From the NCBI RefSeq assembly GCF_016863015.1, contig NZ_BOOB01000042.1:62001-126000 (forward strand): a DNA stretch of 64,000 bases, in the 5' to 3' direction. Origin of the DNA: Microbispora amethystogenes. Its GTDB lineage: Bacteria; Actinomycetota; Actinomycetes; Streptosporangiales; Streptosporangiaceae. The position numbers and the translations under genes were made by a program. Positions 32,600 through 41,837 of this stretch are shown here, one piece after another; within the stretch, counting starts at the first letter, position 1; each line of letters opens with the position of its first letter. The notes beneath the pieces are model-generated. The model was not told the DNA's origin, ran no database searches, and saw only the letters and a program-made list of their open reading frames with translations.

Positions 32600-34005
32600 G
32601 TGCGGTACACCATGCCGCCGTCGGTCTCGTCCTTGGACAGCCTGCGCATCAGGTAGAGCCCCTCCAGGGCGAACTCCAGCGCCGCGGCGGCGTGACCGGG
32701 TGACTCGTCGCCCTCGCCCATGCCGAGCCTGGCCATCATCTTCGACAGCCCTTCGACGCGGCCGATGCGGCGCAGCAGCTCGGTGGCGGGCACCAGATCG
32801 CCCGACTCGACCTGAGCGCCCTCGCCGAACCGGTCCAGCAGCGGCGTGAGGTCGGCCCCGCCGAGCGTGCCGCGGAAGGTCTCCGCGGTGGCGCGGCGCA
32901 GCAGGTGGGAGAGCACGTCGACCTCCCGCCCCTCCTCGCTGACCTCGAACTCGACCTTGCCGCGCAGCGTGTGGACCACCCCGGGCAGGTCGCACACCCG
33001 CGTGACCGGCCGTTCCTCCCCGGTCAGCGCGGCCCGCCGTACGGCGGAGGCGGCGGCGGTCTCGGCCGCGGCGATCGAGAAGCGAGCCGACACGCCCGAG
33101 CGGGAGTCGACGGCGGTCGACTCCCGGACGAGGCGGGTGAACCTGGCGATCACCTCCACGAGGTGGTCGGGCAGGTCGGCGCCGAGGGCGTCGAGGTCGG
33201 CCTCCTGGCGGATCAGGACCAGCTCGTCCTCGATCGTCTGGGGGTAGTGCGTGCGGATCTCCGCGCCAAAGCGGTCCTTGAGCGGCGTGATGATCCGGCC
33301 GCGGTTGGTGTAGTCCTCGGGGTTGGCGCTGGCGACCAGCAGGACGTCCAGGGGCAGGCGGAGGTTGTAGCCGCGGACCTGGATGTCGCGCTCCTCCAGC
33401 ACGTTCAGCAGCGCCACCTGGATGCGTTCGGCCAGGTCGGGCAGTTCGTTGACGGAGAAGACGCCCCGGTTGGTGCGGGGGACGAGGCCGTAGTGCACCG
33501 TCTCCGGGTCGCCGAGCGTGCGGCCTTCGGCGATCTTGATGGGGTCCACGTCGCCGATCAGGTCGCCGACGGAGGTGTCCGGGGTGGCCAGCTTCTCGCC
33601 GTACCGGTCCTCGCGGTGCTTCCACGCGACCGGCAGGTCGTCGCCGTGCTCGGCGGCCAGCCGCCGGCAGCGCACGCAGGCGGGGGCGTACGGATGGTCG
33701 TTGATCTCGCAGCCCTCGACCACGGGCGACCACTCGTCGAGCAGGCCGGTGATGGTGCGGATCAGCCGGGTCTTGCCCTGGCCGCGCTCACCGAGGAGCA
33801 CGAGGTCGTGCCCGGCGATCAGCGCCCTCTCCAGGTGCGGCAGGACGGTCTCGTCGAAGCCGACGATGCCGGGGAACCGGGACTCGCCGGAACGTAGCCT
33901 GGCCAGCAGGTTCTCCCTGATCTCGGCCTTGACCGTCCGGTGTCGATGTCCACTCTCGCGCAGTTCACGCAGAGTGCTGGGGGCAGGCGTGGGCGATTTG
34001 TGCAC
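32596..34005 (-). CDS. MoxR/Mg-chelatase-like AAA+ ATPase
   Basis: A 469-residue AAA+ protein with Walker A GERGQGKT (72-79), a Walker B-like VFSVNELPDL, sensor 1 LLVASANPEDY and arginine-finger region DRFGAEIRTHYP. An unusual insertion after Walker A, CEINDHPYAPACVRCRR, has three cysteines and a histidine, possibly a metal site. GTG at 34005 lies 7 nt after TAGGCT and lacks a Shine-Dalgarno, so leaderless initiation is likely. It forms a coupled pair with the VWA gene. FIST is divergent. Confidence 0.9.
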   Translation of the reverse strand: MHKSPTPAPSTLRELRESGHRHRTVKAEIRENLLARLRSGESRFPGIVGFDETVLPHLERALIAGHDLVLLGERGQGKTRLIRTITGLLDEWSPVVEGCEINDHPYAPACVRCRRLAAEHGDDLPVAWKHREDRYGEKLATPDTSVGDLIGDVDPIKIAEGRTLGDPETVHYGLVPRTNRGVFSVNELPDLAERIQVALLNVLEERDIQVRGYNLRLPLDVLLVASANPEDYTNRGRIITPLKDRFGAEIRTHYPQTIEDELVLIRQEADLDALGADLPDHLVEVIARFTRLVRESTAVDSRSGVSARFSIAAAETAAASAVRRAALTGEERPVTRVCDLPGVVHTLRGKVEFEVSEEGREVDVLSHLLRRATAETFRGTLGGADLTPLLDRFGEGAQVESGDLVPATELLRRIGRVEGLSKMMARLGMGEGDESPGHAAAALEFALEGLYLMRRLSKDETDGGMVYRT

Positions 34006-34075
34006 GGAGTCGAGCCTACGTCCCCGCCCGGTGATCCGGCAGCGGGGTCGCGTCATCCGGGCCCGTCATTCAGGC

Positions 34076-34123
34076 CCGTCATCCGAACCGTCATCCGAAC
34101 CGTGATCCGTGCCGTGATCGGGC
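34076..34123. repeat. 4 x 12-bp tandem repeat in the MoxR/FIST divergent region
   Basis: Units CCGTCATCCGAA (twice, exact), CCGTGATCCGTG and CCGTGATCGGGC begin at 34076, 34088, 34100 and 34112. A decayed unit precedes them. The repeats lie in the 227-bp promoter region shared by moxR and the FIST gene. Confidence 0.75.
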
Positions 34124-34232
34124 CGTGCGAGCGCGATTCACCGGGCGTACCGTGCGTTGACCTCCGTTCAGTGGGGAGAATCGTGGAAACGACCGGCCGA
34201 TGAGAAGCGGTCGCGAAAGAGAGGGCGAGACG

Positions 34233-35429
34233 ATGGCGGTAATGACGAGCCGCTTCGCCGACGGTCTCGCCGTGGGCGCCAACCTGGAGGAGGCGGCCGA
34301 GACCGCCGTACGCCAGGCGCTGGCCGGCCTGTCGGGTCCGCCGGACCTGGTCTGTTTCTTCGTCTGCGGAGACGACCCCGACGACGTGGCCCGGGCGGGA
34401 CAGCGGGCGATGTCCGTCGCCTCCGGGGCCGACGTGATCGGATGCAGCGCGACGGGCGTGATCGGCCACGGCCAGGGCGTGGAGCTCGCCCCGGCGGTCA
34501 GCGCGTGGGCCGCGTCCCTCGACGGGGCCAGGATCGACGCGTTCGCGCTGGAGACGCTGCGGACCGAGGACAAGTTCGTGGTCGTGGGGCTGCCCGAGCG
34601 GGTTCCGGACGACCGGGTGGCGATCCTCCTGGCCGATCCCTACAGCTTCCCGACCGACGCCTTCGTCGAGCACTCCGACGAGGTGCTGGAAGGCCTGCCG
34701 GTCGTCGGCGGCCTGGCGAACGGCCTGCAGGGCCGCGGGTCCGTCCGGCTGTTCGCCAACGGCGAGGTGCACGAGTCGGGCGCCATCGGGGTGGTCATCG
34801 GCGGTGAGGTGAACGTGAGCACGGTGGTGAGCCAGGGTTGCCGGCCGATAGGCCCGACCATGGTCGTCACCCGCGCCGAGGACAACGTGCTGCTCGAACT
34901 CGCCGGCCAGCCCGCCCTCGCCCGCCTTGAGGACATCGTGAGCGACCTCGACGAGGAGGACCGGGAACTGGTCGCCGCCGGCTTACAGATCGGCATCGCC
35001 ATGGACGAGTACGCCGAGCGCCACGAGCGGGGCGACTTCCTGATCCGGGGGGTCATCGGCATCGACCCCGAGCGGGAGGCGGTCGCCATCGGCGACGTGG
35101 TCGAGATCGGCAGGACCGTGCGGTTCCAGGTCAGGGACGCCGAAGCGGCCGACGAGGACCTCTACGAACTGCTCGACGCCCATCTGCGCGACACCGGCAG
35201 GGCCGACGGCGCGCTGCTGTTCTCCTGCAACGGCCGCGGCTCCGGGATGTTCGACTCGGCCGACCACGACGCGCTGGCCGTACGCGAGACGCTGGGGCCC
35301 ATCGGGGTCGCGGGGTTCTTCGCGGCGGGGGAGGTCGGGCCGGTCGCCGGGCACAACCACGTCCACGGGTTCACCGCCTCGCTGCTCGTCTTCTCCTCCG
35401 GCCCGTCCGGCGCGGGGAAGGGCGCGTGA
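34233..35429 (+). CDS. FIST N/C sensory domain protein
   Basis: A 398-residue protein made of FIST_N (about 20-225; VIGCSATGVIG, ADPYSFPTDAFV, GGLANGLQGRG) and FIST_C (about 225-380; FSCNGRGSGMF and GFFAAGEVGPVAGHNHVHGF). FIST domains are proposed small-ligand, perhaps amino-acid, sensors. No output domain is attached. A TTA leucine codon, rare in high-GC actinomycetes, is at 34983-34985. The stop overlaps the ROK start by GTGA, so the two are coupled. Confidence 0.88.
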   Translation: MAVMTSRFADGLAVGANLEEAAETAVRQALAGLSGPPDLVCFFVCGDDPDDVARAGQRAMSVASGADVIGCSATGVIGHGQGVELAPAVSAWAASLDGARIDAFALETLRTEDKFVVVGLPERVPDDRVAILLADPYSFPTDAFVEHSDEVLEGLPVVGGLANGLQGRGSVRLFANGEVHESGAIGVVIGGEVNVSTVVSQGCRPIGPTMVVTRAEDNVLLELAGQPALARLEDIVSDLDEEDRELVAAGLQIGIAMDEYAERHERGDFLIRGVIGIDPEREAVAIGDVVEIGRTVRFQVRDAEAADEDLYELLDAHLRDTGRADGALLFSCNGRGSGMFDSADHDALAVRETLGPIGVAGFFAAGEVGPVAGHNHVHGFTASLLVFSSGPSGAGKGA

Positions 35430-36508
35430 GCGATCTCACCCTGGCCGTCGACATCGGCGGCACGAAGTTCGCGGCCGGGCTGGTGGAGCCGGACGGGCGG
35501 GTCGTGGCCGCAGAGCGGGTCGCGACACCCCGGGGCGGCGACGCGGAGACCCTGTGGGAGACCCTGACCGGCCTGCTCGACCGGCTGGAACCGCCTCCGG
35601 GCGTCGCGGGTGTGGGGATCGGCTGCGGCGGCCCGATGACCTGGCCCGCCGGGGAGGTCTCCCCGCTCAACATGGGTGGCTGGCGCGGTTTCCCGCTGCG
35701 GGAGCGGCTCGCCGCGCGGTTCCCCGGCATCCCGGTCCGCATCCACAACGACGCGATCTGCCTGGCCGTGGCCGAGCACTGGCGCGGCGCGGGGCGGCGG
35801 AGCGCGGCCATGCTCGGGATGGTCGTGTCGACCGGCGTCGGCGGCGGCCTGATCCTCGGCGGCAGGATCGTCGACGGCGGGACGGGCAACGCCGGTCACG
35901 TCGGTCACGTCGTGGTCGATCCCGCGGGGCCGCCGTGCGGCTGCGGCGGCAACGGCTGCTTGGAGGCGGTCGCCCGCGGTCCCGGGCTCGCCGCCTGGGC
36001 GCTCGCCCAGGGCTGGTCACCCGGCGGCACCGGATCGCCCAGCCGCGCCCGATCTCCGGAGGACCTGGGCGGGGGGGATCCGTCACAGCCGGGCAGGGCT
36101 TCGGAGCCGGGCGGGGAGCCGTCCCAGGACGGCCGGGAGCCGTCCGGGCAGGGCGGGGAGCTTTACCGGGAGGAGGGGACGGCGACCGCGCGGCGCCTGG
36201 CCGCCGACGCGGCGGCGGGCGACCCGATCGCGCTCGCCGCGATGACGCGGGCCGGGCGGGCTCTCGGCATCGCGATCGCCTCGGCCGTCAACCTCTGCGA
36301 CCTGGACCTCGTGACCATCGGCGGCGGGCTCAGCCAGGCCGGTGACCTGATCTTCGGGCCGCTGGAGGAGGCGCTGCGCGAGCACACCCGGATGGGGTTC
36401 GCCCGGCGGGTGCGGGTCGTGCCCGCCGCGCTCGGCCAGGACGCCGGCCTCGTCGGCGCCGCCGCCCTGGTGATCGCCGGCGACCGGTACTGGTCGCCCG
36501 GGCCGTGA
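35426..36508 (+). CDS. ROK-family sugar kinase (glucokinase-like)
   Basis: A 360-residue ROK kinase expected to phosphorylate a hexose with ATP. The ATP site has D9-IGGTK at the N-terminus; the zinc motif is GHVVVDPAGPPCGCGGNGC (His plus three Cys), and the C-terminus has VTIGGGLSQAGD. Between about residues 190 and 245 is a low-complexity insert (Gly, Ser, Pro, Glu rich) absent from typical ROK kinases, probably a surface loop. Lacking an N-terminal HTH, it is a kinase and not a repressor. Coupled to the FIST gene by a 4-bp overlap. Confidence 0.9.
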   Translation: MSDLTLAVDIGGTKFAAGLVEPDGRVVAAERVATPRGGDAETLWETLTGLLDRLEPPPGVAGVGIGCGGPMTWPAGEVSPLNMGGWRGFPLRERLAARFPGIPVRIHNDAICLAVAEHWRGAGRRSAAMLGMVVSTGVGGGLILGGRIVDGGTGNAGHVGHVVVDPAGPPCGCGGNGCLEAVARGPGLAAWALAQGWSPGGTGSPSRARSPEDLGGGDPSQPGRASEPGGEPSQDGREPSGQGGELYREEGTATARRLAADAAAGDPIALAAMTRAGRALGIAIASAVNLCDLDLVTIGGGLSQAGDLIFGPLEEALREHTRMGFARRVRVVPAALGQDAGLVGAAALVIAGDRYWSPGP

Positions 36509-36562
36509 CGACGCGCTCGGCCCACGCCCCCTGTCCCCCTCGGAACCTGTGATGATGGGCGC

Positions 36563-37825
36563 ATGGCTGTCCCACAGGTGACGTACGACGACGTCGTCGC
36601 CGCGCGCGCGATGCTGTCCGAGGTGGCGGCGCTGACGCCGGTGCTGCACTCGCGGGTGCTGTCCGAGACCGTCGGCGGCCCGGTCCACCTCAAGTGCGAG
36701 AACCTGCAGCGAGCCGGGTCGTTCAAGATCCGCGGCGCGTACGTGCGCATCGCGCGGCTGACCGCGGAGGAGCGGGCCCGGGGGGTGGTCGCGGCCAGCG
36801 CGGGCAACCACGCGCAGGGGGTCGCGCTCGGCTCGTCCCTGCTCGGGGCCAAGGCGACGGTCTACATGCCCGAGGGCGCGCCGCTGCCGAAGGTGGAGGC
36901 CACCCGGGCGTACGGCGCGGACGTGGTGTTCGCCGGGCACACCGTGGACGAGGCCCTCCGGGCGGCCAGGGAGCACGCGGAGCGCACCGGGGCGGTGTTC
37001 ATCCACCCGTTCGACCACCCCGACGTCGTCGCCGGGCAGGGCACGGTCGGCCTGGAGATCCTGGAGCAGCTTCCCGGCACGGCCACGATCGTGCTGCCGA
37101 TCGGCGGCGGCGGCCTGGCCGCGGGCGTCGCGCTCGCGGTGAAGTCCCAGCGCCCGGGGATCAAGGTGGTGGGGGTGCAGGCGGAGCGGGCCGCCGCCTA
37201 TCCCGACTCACTGGCCGCGGGCCACCCGGTGATGGTCGTGCCGACGTCGACGATGGCCGACGGCATCGCGGTCGGGCAGCCGGGCGACCTGCCGTTCGAA
37301 CTGATCCACTACCTCGTCGACAGCGTCGTCACCGTCTCGGAGGAGTCGCTGTCGCGGGCCCTGCTGCTCTGCCTCGAACGCTCGAAGCTGCTGGTGGAGC
37401 CGGGCGGCGTGGCGGGGGTGGCCGCGCTGCTCGACCATCCCGAGGCGTTCGAGCCGCCGGTGGTCGCCGTGCTGTCCGGCGGGAACATCGACCCGCTGCT
37501 GCTGGCCCGGGTGCTGCGGCACGGCCTGGCCGCGGCCGGCCGCTACCTCGCCTTCCGCATCCGGCTGACCGACCGGCCCGGCGCGCTCGCCGTGCTGCTG
37601 GCCAGGCTGGCGGATCTCGGGGTCAACGTGCTCGACGTGGTCCACGAGCGGTTCGGCTCCCGGCTGCACCTCGACGAGGCCGAGGTCCTGCTGCAACTGG
37701 AGACCCGGGGGCCCGCGCACGGCGACGAGGTGCTCGGCGCGCTGCGGCGGCACGGCTACCGCATCGACGCGGAGTACGGCCTCCAGGTGGGCGGCGAGGG
37801 CGTCGTCGCGGCCCTGCGGCCCTGA
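36563..37825 (+). CDS. ilvA: Threonine ammonia-lyase with ACT domain
   Basis: PLP enzyme deaminating threonine to 2-oxobutanoate. The 420 residues have PLP lysine K55 in AGSFKIRGAY, SAGNHAQGVA, and the glycine-rich phosphate loop IGGGGLAAG. The C-terminal 85 residues (FRIRLTDRPGALAVLLARLA and on) form a single ACT domain; this layout is typical of the degradative or actinobacterial type and may bind amino acids. ATG at 36563 has a GATGAT box 6 nt upstream instead of a clear Shine-Dalgarno. The gene is convergent with the M1 peptidase (9-bp gap). Confidence 0.93.
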   Translation: MAVPQVTYDDVVAARAMLSEVAALTPVLHSRVLSETVGGPVHLKCENLQRAGSFKIRGAYVRIARLTAEERARGVVAASAGNHAQGVALGSSLLGAKATVYMPEGAPLPKVEATRAYGADVVFAGHTVDEALRAAREHAERTGAVFIHPFDHPDVVAGQGTVGLEILEQLPGTATIVLPIGGGGLAAGVALAVKSQRPGIKVVGVQAERAAAYPDSLAAGHPVMVVPTSTMADGIAVGQPGDLPFELIHYLVDSVVTVSEESLSRALLLCLERSKLLVEPGGVAGVAALLDHPEAFEPPVVAVLSGGNIDPLLLARVLRHGLAAAGRYLAFRIRLTDRPGALAVLLARLADLGVNVLDVVHERFGSRLHLDEAEVLLQLETRGPAHGDEVLGALRRHGYRIDAEYGLQVGGEGVVAALRP

Positions 37826-37834
37826 CCGGGCGGG

Positions 37835-39313
37835 TCAGGCGACCGGCGCCGGGCGCCCCGGCCGGAACAGCCAGGCGTCGAACAGCGGCTTGAGGTTCTT
37901 CCCGGAGACGCGCTCGGCCAGCGCGACGAACTCGGGCGTCGTGACGTTGCCGTACCGGTGCGCGGCGGTCCACTGCCTGATCAGCGGGAAGAACCTCTGG
38001 TCTCCGATCTCCCGGCGCAGGGCGTGCAGCGTCATCGCGCCGCGCGTGTAGACCGCGGCGTTGAACAGGTCGTCGGAGCGGGCCACCCCCGGGGGATAGC
38101 TCCACATCGCGTCCGCCTCGTTCGCGTAGTAGCGGCGGAAGGTCGCGTCGGCGGTGCCCTGGCCGTTGTGCTCCGCCCAGAGCCACTCGGCGTACGTCGC
38201 GAAGCCCTCGTTCAGCCACAGGTCACGCCAGCGGCCGATGCTCAGGCTGTCGCCGAACCACTGGTGGGCCAGTTCGTGCGCGATGATGGCGGGCTCGGGC
38301 GTGAAGCCGCCGTAGATCGGCTTGGTCTGGTTCTCCAGCGCGTACCCCACCGCGTGGTCGTCGATCACCCCGCCCGTGGAGGAGAAGGGGTACGGCCCGA
38401 AGACGCTCGACCAGTAGTCGGTGATCTTGCCCGTCTGGGTGATCAGGGTGTCGAGCGAGCCGCGGAACGAGTCGGCCACGGCGGCGTAGATCGGCAGCCC
38501 CCCGCCGCTCGTGCCGGTGCGCACCTGGAACTTCCCGGTCGTCATCGTGGCGAGGTAGCTCGCCATCGGGTGCTTCTCGCGCCAGACGAACGTGGTCTTT
38601 CCCGCCGTGGTGCGCGGCGTCCCGGACAGCTCCCCGTTGGCGATCGCGGTCAGCCCCGCGGGCACGGTGATCTGGAAGTCGTACGTCGCCTTGTCGGCGG
38701 GGTGGTCGTTGGCGGGGAACCACGTCTTGGCGCCGTTCGGCTCGCAGGTGACGAAGGCGCCGTCGGGCGTCGCGATGAAGCCGTACTCGCCGAGGCTCGC
38801 CGACCGCAGCGACTGGGGCACGCCGGAGTAGTCGACCGTCACCGCGAACTTCCCGCCGTCCGCGATCCGCCCGGCCGGTGTCACCACGAGCTCGTCGTCC
38901 TGCCGGTCGAACGTGGCCGCCGCGCCGTCCACCGTCACCCGGCTCACCGTGAGCCCGTGCAGGTCGAGGTCGAACGACGTCAGGTCCTGCGTGGCCTTCG
39001 CCCGGATCGTCGTGCTGCCCGCGAGGTTCCGCGACGCCGGGTCGTAGGACAGCGTGAGGTCGTAGTGCTCGACGTCGTAGCCGCCGTTGCCGTCACCGGG
39101 GAAGTCGGGATCCCCGATCCCGGGAGCGCCCGTCGTGCTTCCCGTGCCTGCCGTACGCGCGGTGGCCACGGGCGGGGCCGCGACAGTGGTCGCGCCCTGC
39201 GAGGCCGAGGCGGCGGCGCTCTGGGACGGCGCGCAGGCCGTGGCGGTCGCGACGGCGACGGCGCAGACGATCGCCGGGACGGCCGGGATGACTGGAGAAC
39301 GGTTCAGCGGCAT
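37835..39313 (-). CDS. Secreted M1-family metallopeptidase (lipoprotein-like)
   Basis: A 492-residue aminopeptidase N-like enzyme. Zinc ligands H346 and H350 lie in HELAHQWFGD with the catalytic Glu between, and the third ligand E369 is in WLNEGFATYAEW. The exopeptidase motif (GAMEN in model enzymes) is represented by YALENQT. An N-terminal signal peptide ends at a possible lipobox (TATAC, Cys27), followed by a Ser/Thr/Ala linker, so the enzyme is on or outside the membrane. It lacks the ERAP1-C-like C-terminal domain, making it one of the short M1 enzymes. Confidence 0.93.
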   Translation of the reverse strand: MPLNRSPVIPAVPAIVCAVAVATATACAPSQSAAASASQGATTVAAPPVATARTAGTGSTTGAPGIGDPDFPGDGNGGYDVEHYDLTLSYDPASRNLAGSTTIRAKATQDLTSFDLDLHGLTVSRVTVDGAAATFDRQDDELVVTPAGRIADGGKFAVTVDYSGVPQSLRSASLGEYGFIATPDGAFVTCEPNGAKTWFPANDHPADKATYDFQITVPAGLTAIANGELSGTPRTTAGKTTFVWREKHPMASYLATMTTGKFQVRTGTSGGGLPIYAAVADSFRGSLDTLITQTGKITDYWSSVFGPYPFSSTGGVIDDHAVGYALENQTKPIYGGFTPEPAIIAHELAHQWFGDSLSIGRWRDLWLNEGFATYAEWLWAEHNGQGTADATFRRYYANEADAMWSYPPGVARSDDLFNAAVYTRGAMTLHALRREIGDQRFFPLIRQWTAAHRYGNVTTPEFVALAERVSGKNLKPLFDAWLFRPGRPAPVA

Positions 39314-39389
39314 AGAGTCGCCACTCTACGCGAGGCGTCGGCGTGCTCCGTGTCGCCACGTCAGGGTGTCTCCCCTGCTCACAGGGGGT

Positions 39390-39926
39390 TCAGGCGTCCA
39401 CGACGAGAGTCCGGGCGGCCTTGTCGTGCAGGGCCTGCTTCCTGGAGTCGAACAGGATCCAGCCGACGTCGACCAGCCCCAGGAAGCAGAGCGAGCCGAG
39501 CACGGTCATCACCGCCTGCCGCAGCGCGACCGGCCCGAGACCGGCGGGCTCCCCGGTCTCCCGGACGACGCGCATGCCGAACAGCCGCTTTCCCACCGTC
39601 TGCCCGTTCCAGTACGACTGGAGCAGCCAGTAGTAGAGGAACCCGATCAGCGCGACGAGGAAGCCGTCACCGGCCGGGACCCTCGTCACCACGCCCGTCA
39701 CGTCGTCGTACGCGGCCCTCCAGTCGTCCCAGGTGACCGGCGCCGTGATCAGCGAGACGATCACGGCGTCCACGATCCCGGCGAACAGCCGTCTCCACCG
39801 CCCGGCGAGCCGCGGCGCCGTCTGCCCGAAGGGAGGGGGCGTCCAGGGACTCCGCGGTCCCTCGTACGGGGATCCCCCGTGTGGGGGTTCCTCGTACGGG
39901 TTTCCCGGAGGCGGCGGCGTTCCCAT
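39390..39926 (-). CDS. RDD-family membrane protein
   Basis: A 178-residue membrane protein. A Pro/Gly-rich cytoplasmic N-terminus (1-35) precedes the RDD domain: RLAGRWRRLFAGIVDAVIV (first helix with the Arg and Asp), a second helix GFLVALIGFLYYWLLQSYW, the GQTVGKRLFGMRVV motif and a third helix TVLGSLCFLGLVDVGWILF. RDD proteins are of varied, mostly unknown, function; some act as ion exchangers. It lies between HPPD and the M1 peptidase on the same strand. Confidence 0.9.
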   Translation of the reverse strand: MGTPPPPGNPYEEPPHGGSPYEGPRSPWTPPPFGQTAPRLAGRWRRLFAGIVDAVIVSLITAPVTWDDWRAAYDDVTGVVTRVPAGDGFLVALIGFLYYWLLQSYWNGQTVGKRLFGMRVVRETGEPAGLGPVALRQAVMTVLGSLCFLGLVDVGWILFDSRKQALHDKAARTLVVDA

Positions 39927-39983
39927 GGCTCATTGGTCACCCCGCCGCCCTTCGGGCAAAGCCCGGCACGCGCAAAGTGTGCG

Positions 39984-41666
<1,683 letters not shown>

Positions 41667-41681
41667 TCATGTTGGCGCGGT

Positions 41682-41720
41682 TTATCCACAGGCGCTTGTC
41701 CGCGGGGCATCTTTTCCACA
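41682..41720 (+). promoter_or_regulatory. Cluster of DnaA-box-like sites
   Basis: TTATCCACA (41682-41690, perfect DnaA box), TTGTCCGCG (41696-41704, weak) and TTTTCCACA (41712-41720, one mismatch) lie in the same orientation within 39 bp, upstream of the penicillin-binding protein gene. The context shows no dnaA/dnaN, so this is not oriC. Confidence 0.5.
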
Positions 41721-41837
41721 GAGGTGACGGGGAGTGCGGAACCATCGTGGGCCATCGTTTACCGTGGTTGCATTCGCCCAGCTCACGGGGCCAAAAGCGG
41801 GCGTATCGGGGGTATCGGACTTATCGGGGGTCACAGG

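Noticed and set aside
41682-41720. Replication origin
   Set aside because: DnaA boxes are present but there is no AT-rich unwinding region, no dnaA, dnaN, gyrB or parAB, and the cluster is only three boxes.
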